Source of the DNA: Sulfurovaceae bacterium
Lineage (GTDB): Bacteria; Campylobacterota; Campylobacteria; Campylobacterales; Sulfurovaceae
Assembly: GCA_028714675.1 (NCBI GenBank)
Contig: JAQTLV010000003.1
Coordinates: forward strand, 186,001 to 250,000
Direction: 5' to 3'
DNA: 64,000 nucleotides
In this document: piece after piece, positions 6,412-16,764 of the stretch
How the letters are laid out: each line of letters opens with the position of its first letter
How positions within the stretch are numbered: the stretch's first letter is position 1
Translations under genes and position numbers: made by a program
Notes under the pieces: model-generated
Seen by the model: only the letters and a program-made list of their open reading frames with translations
The model's database searches: none
Told to the model about the DNA's origin: nothing

Positions 6412-7691
6412 AACACAACTCTCCCTTCTGCATATTTTATTCTGCTCTTTTCAAATTTACCTATAATTGCAACCGTAAATGCAAAAACACCAATTCTTCC
6501 TGCCAACATAAGCAACATTATATTTATTTTGCCAACACTAGTAAATAATGCACTATAACTCAATACTCCTCCATTTCCAGTAGAAACTCCAACAGTTCCA
6601 AAAGCTGAACAAGTTTCAAATAGAGTTCTTAAAAATGGAAGATGCTCTGATTCACTTAAAATGATAGTAGAAAGAACAACATATATAGAAGCCAAAAATA
6701 TCATCGCATAGGCTTTGTTTATATTGTAATAAGATATCGATCTTTTAAATATATGTACATTATCATCACCTTTTAGTGCATACCATGTTCCAATCACAGC
6801 AAGTGCGACTGGTATGACCTTGATACCACCCGCCGTTCCTCCAGGACCGCCACCTGTCATCATAAAAAATGTTGCAAAAAATAGATTAGCTTCTGATAGA
6901 TTTGATAAATCAACTGTATTAAATCCTGCTGTTCTATAATTGACAGAGGTAAACCAAGCTGCTAATATCTTATCGCCAAAGTCCATATTTTTAAATGCTG
7001 TATCCCACTCTAAGGTCAAAAGAAGAACCATACCAAGAATTGTTAATAGAATATACATACTGATAACTAGTTTTGTATGAGTTGATAACCTTTTGGTATC
7101 ATTTTTGTAATAGTTTCTTAGTTCGATAAGAACCATATATCCAATACCGCCCATAATTATCAAAATAGGGAATATCAGATTTATAGTTATGTCGCTTCTG
7201 TATCTCATTAAATTATCATCAAAAAGAGAAAATCCAGCATTATTAAAAGCTGATATAGAGTGAAAAACTCCAAACCAAATCGCTTCACCTGTTGGCATAT
7301 CATACAAAAATCTAAGCGTTAGTATAATCGCACCTACGATTTCTACAAGTATAATGGAAGCAAAAACAATTTTTAAAAATCTTACTAGACCTTTCATATC
7401 TGGATAGTTTAAAGATTCTTTTAACAATACTCTATCTCTATGGGATAGTTTTTGCTTTGATATAATTGCCAAGAATGTCACAGCGGACATATATCCAAGA
7501 CCACCAATTTGAATAAGCATAAGTATAATGCTTTGACCAAAAACAGTAAAGTCATTAGCGGTATCTTTTACTATAAGTCCTGTTACACATACAGCAGAGG
7601 TAGAAGTAAATAGTGCATCAATTGGGCTTAGGTACCCATGGTGTGACATAGGCAATAAAAGTAAAATAGCACCAATAATAATCAATGCCAA
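6408..7691 (-). CDS. Trk/Ktr potassium transporter membrane subunit
   Basis: This integral membrane protein has four selectivity-filter loops: SAVCVTGL (about 33), FNNAGFS (about 150), NYRTAGFNT (about 255) and FGTVGVSTG (about 370), as in KtrB/TrkH. The TTG at 7691 gives 427 residues, but it lies inside the first membrane helix and has no ribosome site. The frame stays open upstream to a TAA at 7742-7740, and an AAAGGA (7748-7743) stands 6 nt before an ACG at 7736. No ATG, GTG or TTG exists between. The true N-terminus is therefore probably longer by up to 15 residues and starts at an unusual codon, or the sequence has an error there. Confidence 0.85.
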   Translation of the reverse strand: MALIIIGAILLLLPMSHHGYLSPIDALFTSTSAVCVTGLIVKDTANDFTVFGQSIILMLIQIGGLGYMSAVTFLAIISKQKLSHRDRVLLKESLNYPDMKGLVRFLKIVFASIILVEIVGAIILTLRFLYDMPTGEAIWFGVFHSISAFNNAGFSLFDDNLMRYRSDITINLIFPILIIMGGIGYMVLIELRNYYKNDTKRLSTHTKLVISMYILLTILGMVLLLTLEWDTAFKNMDFGDKILAAWFTSVNYRTAGFNTVDLSNLSEANLFFATFFMMTGGGPGGTAGGIKVIPVALAVIGTWYALKGDDNVHIFKRSISYYNINKAYAMIFLASIYVVLSTIILSESEHLPFLRTLFETCSAFGTVGVSTGNGGVLSYSALFTSVGKINIMLLMLAGRIGVFAFTVAIIGKFEKSRIKYAEGRVVL

Positions 7692-7790
7692 AAAACTAAA
7701 TAAGATAAGTTTTATTTCACTTGAATGACTATTCGTTGTTTATCCTTTATATAAAGAAAATATTCTATTACTTTTTTACTAAAAATGTGA

Positions 7791-8366
7791 TTATTTCTTC
7801 GTTTTTAACTGTACGAGTAATTGATCAAAAGTTTTGTCTCTTAGAATGCCTGCGAATTGTTGACGATATGTTTGCACTATGCTAACACCATCGAGAACTA
7901 CATCATAAATTAGCCAATTCCCATTGCTGTTATAAAAATTGTAGTTTATTTTATATGTTTCGCCTTTGCCTGATAGTTCTGTTTGGAGTTGCAGTCTTCC
8001 ATTTTGATATGGTTTGACACCCTTATATAGAACATTTTGATTGTGATATAAATCAAGCTTGTCAACATAAGACTGTTTAAGTTTTGCTACAAAAATTTTC
8101 ATAAACTCTTTTTGTTGATTTGGCGTTATAGAAGACCATGTATTGCTCCCAAGTGTTAGTTTTGACATTAGGTTATAATCAAACACAGGATCCATCATCG
8201 ATATGATTTGTTGCCCTTTTTGTGTATTTGATTCTTTTTTCTTTAAAACAACTAAAACTTTGTCAATTTTACCCTTCATGCCACTCTCTATATCATTTTG
8301 CTTGAAAGCAAAAGCTGGCATACTCAATAGTAAAGCCATAAGTATAAATTTTATACCATTTTTCAT
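7791..8366 (-). CDS. mlaC: MlaC-family periplasmic phospholipid-binding protein
   Basis: The 191-residue protein has a signal peptide (about 1-20, ending AFA) and the MlaC/Ttg2D core, including FDYNLMSKLTLG (about 62-73), WSSITPNQQKEFM and YKINYNFYNSNGNWLIYDVVLDGVSIV (positions about 133-160; key residues Y, W and D of the family). It shuttles phospholipids between the MlaA outer-membrane complex and the inner-membrane MlaFEDB transporter. It lies 12 nt after mlaA on the same strand, an arrangement usual in this phylum. The other Mla transporter genes are not in the window. Confidence 0.85.
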   Translation of the reverse strand: MKNGIKFILMALLLSMPAFAFKQNDIESGMKGKIDKVLVVLKKKESNTQKGQQIISMMDPVFDYNLMSKLTLGSNTWSSITPNQQKEFMKIFVAKLKQSYVDKLDLYHNQNVLYKGVKPYQNGRLQLQTELSGKGETYKINYNFYNSNGNWLIYDVVLDGVSIVQTYRQQFAGILRDKTFDQLLVQLKTKK

Positions 8367-8378
8367 ATCTATTTTTTC

Positions 8379-9170
8379 CTATTCTTTTATTTGTTCTTTT
8401 CTATGTTGTGTATATGCATCTCTCAAAAAAGGATATAAGTCTATCGCATCTTTTTTGATTGATTCGTATTCTCCCAAATGCAAAGAAGCTTTATTTACTT
8501 TTTCATAACTATAAATTCCAGCTTCTTGAAGTTTATTTTGAGGTATTTTATAATTTATACTATGCTCTTTGGTATTTGAGAGAGGATTGAGATAAGTATC
8601 TCCCACAAATCCCATAGTATCTCTTAGATTTGATGGTCCGAGGAATGGCCATACTATATGAGGACCCTCTGGAAAACCATAGAAACCAAGTGTTTGACCC
8701 AAATCTTCATCACTCTCTTCCCAGCCTAAATTCGTTTTTGCGATATCAAAAAAACCACCAATTCCAAAAGTACTATTTACGATAAATCTACCAGTCTCTT
8801 TTGATGCATTTTTAAATTTGAACTGCAAAACATTATTGGAAAATCTAACAGGATAGTATAGATTGTTTATAAAATTACCAACAGCAACTCTACCGCCCTC
8901 TGGTACTACTTTTGAGTATCCTCTAGCAACTGGGTCTATTACATTTACATAAAGTTTATCATTGAACGTTGTCATAGCTCTATTGTACTTTTCAAATGGA
9001 TCAAAAACTGCACTTTTGTTTGTATCTCCAAACTCCTCTTCAAAGCTAGATGAGTTCGTATCATGATTTTCTAAAGTATTATTGTTTTCTATGGTTTTTA
9101 AATCTTCAGAGGAAGCATAAGAAATGCCACACAAGCATATAACAATAAATATTAATCGAGTTATTTTCAC
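8379..9170 (-). CDS. mlaA: MlaA (VacJ) family outer-membrane lipid-asymmetry protein
   Basis: This 263-residue protein has a signal peptide (residues 1 to about 19) and, from residue 56, the VacJ core: DPFEKYNRAMTTFND, DPVARGYSKVVP, then NNLYYPVRFSNN and the GIGGFFD segment. The proposed lipobox (ICLCG) is not canonical, so it may be a soluble or differently anchored form. It removes misplaced phospholipid from the outer leaflet together with MlaC, encoded next. An acidic, poorly conserved linker lies between the signal and the core. Confidence 0.87.
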   Translation of the reverse strand: MKITRLIFIVICLCGISYASSEDLKTIENNNTLENHDTNSSSFEEEFGDTNKSAVFDPFEKYNRAMTTFNDKLYVNVIDPVARGYSKVVPEGGRVAVGNFINNLYYPVRFSNNVLQFKFKNASKETGRFIVNSTFGIGGFFDIAKTNLGWEESDEDLGQTLGFYGFPEGPHIVWPFLGPSNLRDTMGFVGDTYLNPLSNTKEHSINYKIPQNKLQEAGIYSYEKVNKASLHLGEYESIKKDAIDLYPFLRDAYTQHRKEQIKE

Positions 9171-9326
9171 TTATTGTGCCTTTTTATATTTGATAATTTT
9201 TATTAATACCATTATATCAAAATTTGAATTTATTTTTTTTAAAATCAAGTCAGATTTGGCATTAATAAATAAATTAAAGAGTATTGGGTAAAATACATTA
9301 TAAACTTTTCTATTTTAGGTAAAAAT

Positions 9327-10712
9327 ATGTCAAAAAAAATCGCATCTGCCAGAATTTCAGAGGCAAGCTCAGAGCTTTTAAAAGAACTTAACAATTCACT
9401 CCCATTTGATAAGTTATTGTATCGTGAGGATATAGAAGGATCACTTGCTCATGCATTTATGCTCTCATCACAATGTATCATCTCTAAAGATGACTTTGCT
9501 CTTATAGAAAAAGGCTTAAAAGAGATATTAGAAGAGATAGAAAATGGAACATTTAGTCTTGATGGTGAAGATGAAGATATCCACATGGCAATAGAGGGAA
9601 GATTGACTGCCAAGATAGGCGATGCAGGCAAAAGACTTCACACGGCTAGAAGCAGAAATGACCAAGTGGCACTTGACTTTAGACTTTATGTTCAAAAAAA
9701 TTCTCTAATTTTGGCTAAATTATTGATTGAAAATATAGAAACACTCATCAACCTTGCTTCAAAAAACACAACCACACTATTGCCAGGTATGACACATTTG
9801 CAACACGCTCAACCCATCAATTTTGCATATCATATGATGGCTTACGCAAGTATGTTTAAAAGAGATTATGAGAGATTTGTGAGTAGTTATGAGAGAAACA
9901 ATTACTCTCCTATCGGATGTGCAGCACTTGCTGGAACTCCTCATTCGATAGATAGAAACATCACGGCTGAAAAACTTGGATTTAAAGAACCAACACTAAA
10001 TTGTCTTGATACTGTTAGTGATCGTGACTTTGCTCTCGAGATACTGTTCAACATATCAACTATGATGATGCATATAAGTCGTTTGAGTGAAGAGTTGATA
10101 CTCTGGAGTAGTAGTGAGTTTCGTTGGATAACTCTTGATGATAGACACGCTACTGGAAGCTCTATCATGCCACAAAAGAAAAATCCAGATATCCCAGAAC
10201 TTTTGAGAGGCAAAACAGGCAGAGTTAACGGTAACTTAGTAGGACTTTTGACAGTTATGAAAGGCTTGCCACTCGCATACAATAAAGATATGCAAGAGGA
10301 CAAAGAAGGTGTGTTTGATAGTGTGAAAACTGCTACACTAGCACTTAAAGTTTTAAATGAGATGATAGGCTTGATGCAAGTCAATGAGGAAAACATGAAG
10401 CGTGCTTGCATGATAGGACACTTGAGTGCTACAGACTTAGCTGATTATCTAGTGCGTAAAGCTGGATTGGCTTTTCGTGATGCATATCACATAGTCGGAA
10501 ATGTAGTCAATCTAGCAGAAGAGCAGGGCGTAGATATATCTGAACTTGATTTGAAGCAACTTCAAAGTGTTGAACCTCACATACAAGCAGATGTGCTTGA
10601 AGTGTTGAACAATCTCAACTCTATGAATGCAAGAGAGAGCAAAGGTGGAACCGCAACCATTAGAGTTCTTGAACAGATAGAAGCGATGAAAAGCTGGATA
10701 GAAAAACAGTAA
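9327..10712 (+). CDS. argH: Argininosuccinate lyase
   Basis: The 461-residue protein has family-typical length. It contains the fumarase/aspartase signature [11 protein letters not shown] (about 277-287), the [10 protein letters not shown] motif (about 107-116) and [14 protein letters not shown] (about 153-166) with the catalytic His region. It splits argininosuccinate to arginine and fumarate, the last step of arginine synthesis; argC lies 37 kb away, so the arginine genes are scattered. TAGGTAAAAAT precedes the ATG. It converges with the HIT gene across a palindromic repeat. Confidence 0.96.
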   Translation: MSKKIASARISEASSELLKELNNSLPFDKLLYREDIEGSLAHAFMLSSQCIISKDDFALIEKGLKEILEEIENGTFSLDGEDEDIHMAIEGRLTAKIGDAGKRLHTARSRNDQVALDFRLYVQKNSLILAKLLIENIETLINLASKNTTTLLPGMTHLQHAQPINFAYHMMAYASMFKRDYERFVSSYERNNYSPIGCAALAGTPHSIDRNITAEKLGFKEPTLNCLDTVSDRDFALEILFNISTMMMHISRLSEELILWSSSEFRWITLDDRHATGSSIMPQKKNPDIPELLRGKTGRVNGNLVGLLTVMKGLPLAYNKDMQEDKEGVFDSVKTATLALKVLNEMIGLMQVNEENMKRACMIGHLSATDLADYLVRKAGLAFRDAYHIVGNVVNLAEEQGVDISELDLKQLQSVEPHIQADVLEVLNNLNSMNARESKGGTATIRVLEQIEAMKSWIEKQ

Positions 10713-10725
10713 AGGACAAGTATGT

Positions 10726-10750
10726 GGATTCCTGCATTTGCAGGAATGAC
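10726..10750. repeat. REP-like palindrome between convergent genes, copy 1
   Basis: GGATTCCTGC ATTT GCAGGAATGAC forms a perfect 8-bp stem (ATTCCTGC/GCAGGAAT). The inverted counterpart occurs at 49685-49709. Both copies sit between convergent genes. It is probably a dispersed palindromic repeat that may also act as a two-way terminator, although no long T-run is present. Confidence 0.65.
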
Positions 10751-10766
10751 ATAGTAGGAATGACTA

Positions 10767-11120
10767 TTAGATACTCATGTGGCTATTTTCGTGATGATGA
10801 TCCCACACTAGTTTTCCACCGCCAAGTAGGTGGAAATGCAGATGGAAAACTTCTTGTCCGCCATCTTTACCAATATTTGTAACCAATCTATACCCAGTCT
10901 CATTTACTCCCATCTTAGCCGCAACTTCTTTTATAAAAGTAGTCATTCCAGCCATAGTTTCAGGCTCTACATCTTCAAAAGATGAAAAATGTTTTTTAGG
11001 TATTATTATAATATGAATAGGACTCTTTGGATGGATGTCATGAAATGCCAAAAAATCCTCGTTTTCATGAACGGTATCGTTTGAAATATCTCCACTTACA
11101 ATTTTGCAAAATATACACAT
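10767..11120 (-). CDS. HIT-family nucleotide hydrolase
   Basis: The 117-residue protein has CIFCKIVSG at the start, typical of the HINT branch, and the histidine triad HLHFHLLGG near residues 93-101. It hydrolyses purine nucleoside phosphoramidates or AMP conjugates in known homologues. C2 and C5, with H44 region residues, may bind zinc as in other Hint proteins. The start has GGAGATAGAGCT upstream. It stands alone, divergent from pheS. Confidence 0.9.
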   Translation of the reverse strand: MCIFCKIVSGDISNDTVHENEDFLAFHDIHPKSPIHIIIIPKKHFSSFEDVEPETMAGMTTFIKEVAAKMGVNETGYRLVTNIGKDGGQEVFHLHFHLLGGGKLVWDHHHENSHMSI

Positions 11121-11204
11121 AGCTCTATCTCCATAAATGGTTTATTTTATAATTATTATATCATAAATATATGCTTTAAAATGATTTTATCAGTAAGATT
11201 TTGC

Positions 11205-11210
11205 TACAAT
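11205..11210 (+). promoter_or_regulatory. -10 element for the pheS operon
   Basis: TACAAT follows an AT-rich stretch (AAAATGATTTTATCAG) and lies 39 nt upstream of pheS, with no clear -35, as is usual in this phylum. Predicted from position and sequence only. Confidence 0.45.
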
Positions 11211-11249
11211 CTTTTTAATTTAGAGACAAGAATTTATCATAGGATATAG

Positions 11250-12251
11250 ATGAAAGATTTAGATATATTAGAAAAAAACATACTATCTTGTAAAAATATT
11301 GAAGATATTGAAAAGATTAGAATTGATATATTTGGCAAGAAAGGAGTTCTTGCAAAAGAGTTTATAAAACTAGCTAGTTTGAGCGCTGAAGAAAAAAAAG
11401 ATTTTGCTCAAGGGCTAAATAGTGCAAAAGAGAGACTTCAAACGAGTTTTGATAATCATTATGCAAGTTTGAAAAAAGCACTACTAGAAGAGAAACTTAA
11501 AAGCGAAAAGATAGATATGAGTCTATATGGCGGCGTTTCAAACAAAGGTGCATTACATCCAGTGGCTGAAACGATGGATAAGATTATAGAGTATTTTGTA
11601 TCACTCAATTTCTCGGTTGAAAAAGGACCTATGGTCGAAGATGATTTTCATAATTTTGAAGCATTAAATCTGCCAAAACATCATCCAGCAAGAGATATGC
11701 AAGATACATTTTATTTTGCCGATAGTAAACTTTTGCGTACACATACATCACCTGTACAAATAAGAAAAATGTTATCTTCTAAACCACCTATTAGAATGAT
11801 TGCACCAGGGTCAGTTTTTAGAAGAGATTATGACCTCACTCATACACCAATGTTTCATCAAGTTGAAGGACTTGTTGTAGAAGATAAAGGTGAAGTTAGT
11901 TTTGCCAATCTAAAATCCATTTTGACCGATTTTTTACAATATATGTTTGGAAGTGTTGAAGTTAGATTTAGACCTAGTTTCTTCCCATTTACTGAGCCTT
12001 CAGCTGAGGCCGATATCTCATGTATCTTTTGTGAGGGCAAAGGCTGTAGAGTTTGTTCTCATACTGGTTGGCTTGAAGTTTTGGGATGTGGCATAGTAGA
12101 TCAAAATGTATTTAATGCGGTAGAGTATGAAAATGTAAGTGGATATGCTTTTGGTTTAGGAGTCGAGAGATTTGCGATGTTGCTTCACAGGATACCAGAT
12201 TTGAGATCATTGTTTGAGGGAGATATAAGATTATTGGAGCAGTTTAGATGA
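11250..12251 (+). CDS. pheS: Phenylalanyl-tRNA synthetase alpha chain
   Basis: The 333-residue alpha subunit has an N-terminal coiled-coil (residues 1-90) for tRNA binding and a class II catalytic core: [12 protein letters not shown] (about 149-160), [22 protein letters not shown] (about 196-207, motif 2) and GFGLGVERF-type motif 3 (about 300). It charges tRNA-Phe as an alpha2-beta2 enzyme with PheT, whose gene overlaps its stop by 4 nt. It is the first gene of the pheST-aroA-ispH run. Confidence 0.97.
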   Translation: MKDLDILEKNILSCKNIEDIEKIRIDIFGKKGVLAKEFIKLASLSAEEKKDFAQGLNSAKERLQTSFDNHYASLKKALLEEKLKSEKIDMSLYGGVSNKGALHPVAETMDKIIEYFVSLNFSVEKGPMVEDDFHNFEALNLPKHHPARDMQDTFYFADSKLLRTHTSPVQIRKMLSSKPPIRMIAPGSVFRRDYDLTHTPMFHQVEGLVVEDKGEVSFANLKSILTDFLQYMFGSVEVRFRPSFFPFTEPSAEADISCIFCEGKGCRVCSHTGWLEVLGCGIVDQNVFNAVEYENVSGYAFGLGVERFAMLLHRIPDLRSLFEGDIRLLEQFR

Positions 12252-14587
12252 TAGTCACTAGAAATTGGTTAAATGAATTTATTGATATAAAAGAGACAAG
12301 TGACGAAGAGCTTTGCATCGCATTTAATGCGATAGGTTTGGAATTGGCTAGTACACAAAAGTTTAATATACCAAATAAAATTGTTATAGGCGAAATCATA
12401 TCTTGCGAAAAACATCCAGATGCAGATAAGTTAAATGTATGTATGGTTGATTTGGGTTTTAGTAAAAGGCAGATAGTTTGTGGGGCTTCAAATGTTGTTG
12501 ATGCGAAATATGTTGCAGTTGCTACAATCGGCGCTATCATGCCAGATGGTTTAGAGATAAAACATACAAAATTAAGAGGTGTTGAGAGTGATGGTATGAT
12601 ATGTTCGGCAAACGAGCTTGGTTTGCCAAATATCGGAAATGGTATCATGATGCTAGATGAGAGCATAGGTAAACTTGAACTCGGGAAAAACTTAAATGAG
12701 CTTCCTATGCTAAACGATACAGTTTTTGAGCTTGAGATTACTCCAAATCGTGGCGATTGTTTGAGTGTTTATGGTGTTGCTAGGGATTTGGGCGCTTATT
12801 TTGGTAAAGACCTTATAGAGATAAAAGAAGAGAATAATAGTAAAAAAATAAAACTTGGCATCTCTAGAGAAGCTACTTTGAATGTTCAAGGAGATATCGA
12901 TGCTTCTGTAGAGATAAAATTAGCAATGCAACATGGTGACTATACATTACCACTATTGTGTATGATTCGATTATCTTCAGCAGGATTGTTGGAAAAAGAT
13001 AATCTACAAAACATATCACAATATGTAATGCATACAACAGGTGTTATTTTTTGGCTATTTGATGCAGATTATTTTAAAAATGATGAAAGTAAAATCAGTA
13101 TAGATATTGAAAAATCAGAAAATAGTTTGAATTGTATAAAAAATCCTTTTGGTAAACTTTCTATTGTAGGTGTAGAACAAAATAAAGATAGTATCGCAAA
13201 TTCTAAAACCCAACAAGTTATCTTGGTAGCACAATATATAAATCCAAATATATTGAATGATATTGTTAGCGATAAAAAAATAGAAAAAGATTCAATCTTT
13301 TATAATACATCAAGAGGAAGCAATCCAAGCCTAGAATCAGGTATTTTGTATATGACAAATATTTTGTCCAAATATGAAATTTTAGATATTTATGATGGTG
13401 TATTGAGTCATAAAGTAAACACAGAAGAGAAGACAATACTAATTGACTGCATAGAGTTAAATTCAATCATAGGTCAAGAAATAGATAGAAGCACTGTATC
13501 AAACATACTAAATAAACTAGGCTTTAAAGTATCTTCAAAAGTTGAAAATGTAATAGGTGTTACGATTCCTCAGTTTAGACCAGATATTACAAACATACAA
13601 GATATTGCCGAAGAGATACTTAGAATTATTGGAATTGATACAATTGAAGCAAAACCTCTAAAAATAAAAGAAAATCCTCATAGAGATAGTAAAATATCTG
13701 AGTATAGACTTAAAAAACAGATTAGAAATCGTGCAACAGCTGTTGGATTTTATGAAACAATTAGTTATGTTTTCTCAGATGCAGCACTTCAAGAAAAATA
13801 TAATTTTGAAAATATAAAAAGTGAATTTGGATTGCTTAATCCAATAGTTACAGAGATGAATGTGCTTAGAAGTACACTTTTGATAAATATGCTATCCTCA
13901 GCAAAAAGAAATTCTAATTATTCTAAAAAAATAATACCTATATTTGAGATAGGCTCAATATTTGATGAAAATAGAATTGAGAGCGAAAAGATTTCTTTCC
14001 TTTGGAGTGGGCAAAAAGAGCTTGAAAGCGTATCTAATCATGGTAAACCAGAGAACATAGACATGAGTACATTTTTGCAAAAAATAGGATTTGTTGTAGG
14101 AAATTTTGATTTGCAAGAGTGTAGTTTTAAAAATGCTCTTTTGCATCCTTATCAGTCGGCAAATATAGTTATTGATAACAAAGTTTGTGGATTTGTATCT
14201 AAATTGCATCCAGATACACAAGATGACTTTGATCTAAGTGATACCTTTGTGGCAGAATTAGATATGGATGCTTTGGTACAAAAACATACTTTAGCAAATG
14301 AGATTTCCAAATTTCAACCAAGTATAAAAGATTTGAGCATCTTGATAGACAAAGACTTGAGTTTTGATAGTATTAAAAAAGTTATTGAAGAGTTAGAGTG
14401 TGAAAAATTAAATAGTTTTTACCCAATTGATTTATATATGGATAAATCTTTAGGAGATAAAAAAAGTTTGACTATAAGATTTGCAATCCAATCACTAGAG
14501 AAAACATTAGATGATAGCGAACTGGAAGATGTTATGAGTAAAATATTGGATTCTTTGATACAAAAATCTGGAGCGACATTGAGATGA
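12248..14587 (+). CDS. pheT: Phenylalanyl-tRNA synthetase beta chain
   Basis: This 779-residue protein has, in order, an EMAP-type tRNA-binding domain (about 40-150, [12 protein letters not shown]), a B3/4 editing region (about 200-370) that looks shortened and weakly conserved, a B5 domain (about 390-460), the catalytic-like core and a C-terminal anticodon-binding FDX-ACB domain (about 690-779). It is at the short end for the family, as in other Campylobacterota. It overlaps pheS and aroA by 4 nt at either end, so the three are translationally coupled. Confidence 0.96.
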   Translation: MIVTRNWLNEFIDIKETSDEELCIAFNAIGLELASTQKFNIPNKIVIGEIISCEKHPDADKLNVCMVDLGFSKRQIVCGASNVVDAKYVAVATIGAIMPDGLEIKHTKLRGVESDGMICSANELGLPNIGNGIMMLDESIGKLELGKNLNELPMLNDTVFELEITPNRGDCLSVYGVARDLGAYFGKDLIEIKEENNSKKIKLGISREATLNVQGDIDASVEIKLAMQHGDYTLPLLCMIRLSSAGLLEKDNLQNISQYVMHTTGVIFWLFDADYFKNDESKISIDIEKSENSLNCIKNPFGKLSIVGVEQNKDSIANSKTQQVILVAQYINPNILNDIVSDKKIEKDSIFYNTSRGSNPSLESGILYMTNILSKYEILDIYDGVLSHKVNTEEKTILIDCIELNSIIGQEIDRSTVSNILNKLGFKVSSKVENVIGVTIPQFRPDITNIQDIAEEILRIIGIDTIEAKPLKIKENPHRDSKISEYRLKKQIRNRATAVGFYETISYVFSDAALQEKYNFENIKSEFGLLNPIVTEMNVLRSTLLINMLSSAKRNSNYSKKIIPIFEIGSIFDENRIESEKISFLWSGQKELESVSNHGKPENIDMSTFLQKIGFVVGNFDLQECSFKNALLHPYQSANIVIDNKVCGFVSKLHPDTQDDFDLSDTFVAELDMDALVQKHTLANEISKFQPSIKDLSILIDKDLSFDSIKKVIEELECEKLNSFYPIDLYMDKSLGDKKSLTIRFAIQSLEKTLDDSELEDVMSKILDSLIQKSGATLR

Positions 14588-15873
14588 AAAAAGCTTTAAT
14601 TCATCCTGCACCATATCGTTTTGATATAACTTGCGATGATATATCTGCTGACAAATCAATCTCTCATAGATGTGCAATGTTCTCTTTATTGAGTGATAAG
14701 CCATCTCATATTACAAATTTTTTACAAGCAGAAGATACGCTAAATTCTCTTAATATTGCTACTATGCTAGGAGCAACTGTAGAAACAAATGCAAATGCGA
14801 TAACTATCACTCCGCCAAAGAAGATAACTGAGCCTAGCGATATACTTGACTGTGGCAATGCAGGAACTGGAATGAGGCTTTATTGCGGACTTTTAGCAAG
14901 TATTGATGGTGCGTTTATCCTAACAGGCGATAAATATCTAAGATCTCGTCCTATGAAAAGAGTTGTTGAACCACTCAAAAGCATTGGCGCTGTGATAGAT
15001 GGAAGAGAAAATGGAAATCTAGCACCACTTTTTATAAGAGGCGGAAACCTAAAAGCTTTTAAGTATGATTCACCAATAGATTCGGCACAAGTAAAATCAG
15101 CTTTAATCTTAGCTGGCTTACATGCGAACGGAATCTCTCATTATAAAGAGCATCTTTTGTCTCGTGATCATACAGAGAGAATGCTAAGAGGTATGGGAGC
15201 CAAAATAAGCACCAATAATGATGGTTGGATAGAAATTCATCCTATCTCCAAACCTCTTGAACCTTTAAATATAGCAGTTCCAAGTGACCCATCAAGTGGA
15301 TTTTTCTTTGCAGTTGCGGCTGCAATTGTTCCAGATTCTCGTATAAAATTGGTCAACATGACTTTAAACCCAACTAGAATAGAAGCATATAAGATTCTAG
15401 AATCTATGGGTGCTGATATAAAGTATGAATTAAAAACTGATGTGTATGAGCCTATAGGGGACATCATAGTTAGTTATAATGGAAAATTAAAAGGAGTTGA
15501 TGTTAGTCAAAATATAGCTTGGCTTATCGATGAACTCCCAGCACTTTCTATCGCTATGGCTTGTGCTGAAGGCATTAGTAGAGTAAGCAATGCAAAAGAG
15601 CTTAGAGCTAAAGAGAGCGATCGCATAAGCTCTGTATTGTCAGGTTTAGAAAAATGTGGGGTTGTATACAAAGAGTTTGAAGATGGATATGAGATAACTG
15701 GTTCAAAATTGGCAAAAAGTACAATTGATAGTTTTGGAGATCATAGAGTTGCTATGAGTTTTGCTATTGCTGGGCTTTTATGTGGTATGGAGATAGAAGA
15801 TATTGATTGTATAAATACATCATTTCCTAATTTTTTTGAAATACTAGGAAAAATCACAAAAGTAGAAAAATGA
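14584..15873 (+). CDS. aroA: 3-phosphoshikimate 1-carboxyvinyltransferase (EPSP synthase)
   Basis: The 429-residue protein has the two EPSP-synthase signatures: GNAGTGMRL (about 90-98) and RAKESDRI (about 341-348), plus SDPSSGFFF near 233. It joins PEP to shikimate-3-phosphate in aromatic amino-acid synthesis. It overlaps pheT and ispH by 4 nt each. The motif GNAGT is the glyphosate-sensitive class I form by comparison with known enzymes. Confidence 0.97.
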   Translation: MKKALIHPAPYRFDITCDDISADKSISHRCAMFSLLSDKPSHITNFLQAEDTLNSLNIATMLGATVETNANAITITPPKKITEPSDILDCGNAGTGMRLYCGLLASIDGAFILTGDKYLRSRPMKRVVEPLKSIGAVIDGRENGNLAPLFIRGGNLKAFKYDSPIDSAQVKSALILAGLHANGISHYKEHLLSRDHTERMLRGMGAKISTNNDGWIEIHPISKPLEPLNIAVPSDPSSGFFFAVAAAIVPDSRIKLVNMTLNPTRIEAYKILESMGADIKYELKTDVYEPIGDIIVSYNGKLKGVDVSQNIAWLIDELPALSIAMACAEGISRVSNAKELRAKESDRISSVLSGLEKCGVVYKEFEDGYEITGSKLAKSTIDSFGDHRVAMSFAIAGLLCGMEIEDIDCINTSFPNFFEILGKITKVEK

Positions 15874-16703
15874 AAATAGAACTCGCATCTTCTTATGGTT
15901 TTTGTTTTGGAGTAAAAAGAGCTATAAAAATAGCAGAGTCACATCCAAAAAGTAAAACATATGGACCTCTTATACACAATAAAGATGAAATTGATAGACT
16001 GAAAAATAGTTATGATATAGGTTTAGTTGAAAATTTTAGTGATATTGTTCCAAGTGAAACTATTGTTATAAGAACGCACGGTATTCCAAAAAAAGAATTA
16101 GAGATGCTAGAAAAACAAAACAATAGCATTATAGATGCAACCTGTCCTTATGTTACAACACCGCAGCAAATAGTAAAACAGATGAGTGAAGAGGGATATG
16201 ATATATTGATTTTTGGAGATATTAATCATCCAGAGATTAAAGGTGTAATGAGTTATGGTGTAGATGAAAATAGAGTTTTTGTTGTTGATAATGTAGATAA
16301 AATAAAAGATTTAGATATAAAAAATAAGGTTGCAGTAGTTGCTCAAACTACTAGAAAACATGAAGATTTCATGAAAATAGTCCATGCACTCATACTCAAT
16401 TCAAAAGAAGTTAGAGTATTTAATACTATATGTAATGCAACTTTTGAAAATCAAGATGCAGCAGCAAAGTTAGCAAAAAAAGCAGATATCATGATAGTTA
16501 TTGGTGGAAAACACTCTTCAAATACCAAGCAGCTTCATTCTATTTGTAAAATGTACTGCAATGATAGTTATTTGATTGAAAATGTTTCAGAACTAAATAC
16601 AGATTGGTTTAAAGATAAAGAATATTGCGGTGTAACCGCTGGTGCATCAACTCCTGATTGGGTGGTTGACGAAGTAATTAATAAAATAAAAATATTAAAA
16701 TAA
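15870..16703 (+). CDS. ispH: 4-hydroxy-3-methylbut-2-enyl diphosphate reductase
   Basis: This 277-residue protein has the three cysteines that hold the iron-sulfur cluster: C12 in GFCFGVKRA, the DATCPYV cysteine (about 92) and the NTICNAT cysteine (about 189). A catalytic glutamate region and THG motif (RTHGIPK, about 70) are present. It makes IPP and DMAPP in the last step of the MEP isoprenoid pathway. It lacks the C-terminal S1 fusion seen in some taxa; the S1 gene follows separately. Overlaps aroA by 4 nt. Confidence 0.96.
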   Translation: MKIELASSYGFCFGVKRAIKIAESHPKSKTYGPLIHNKDEIDRLKNSYDIGLVENFSDIVPSETIVIRTHGIPKKELEMLEKQNNSIIDATCPYVTTPQQIVKQMSEEGYDILIFGDINHPEIKGVMSYGVDENRVFVVDNVDKIKDLDIKNKVAVVAQTTRKHEDFMKIVHALILNSKEVRVFNTICNATFENQDAAAKLAKKADIMIVIGGKHSSNTKQLHSICKMYCNDSYLIENVSELNTDWFKDKEYCGVTAGASTPDWVVDEVINKIKILK

Positions 16704-16724
16704 ACTACTTTAAAATATTTATAG

Positions 16725-16730
16725 TATAAT
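16725..16730 (+). promoter_or_regulatory. -10 element for rpsA
   Basis: TATAAT within TTTATAGTATAATACTTG lies 34 nt before the rpsA start and 21 nt after ispH. It suggests that rpsA has its own promoter, separate from the pheS operon. No -35 is obvious. Confidence 0.5.
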
Positions 16731-16764
16731 ACTTGCCACATTAGGCAAATATAAGGAAAGCGGT

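Noticed and set aside
8203-8508. 101-codon plus-strand frame across the mlaC-mlaA junction
   Set aside because: Antisense to two well-supported genes, with no start signal.
9941-10411. 156-codon frame on the minus strand inside argH
   Set aside because: It lies wholly within argH, which has all family motifs; the product has no recognisable pattern and is a shadow of its codons.
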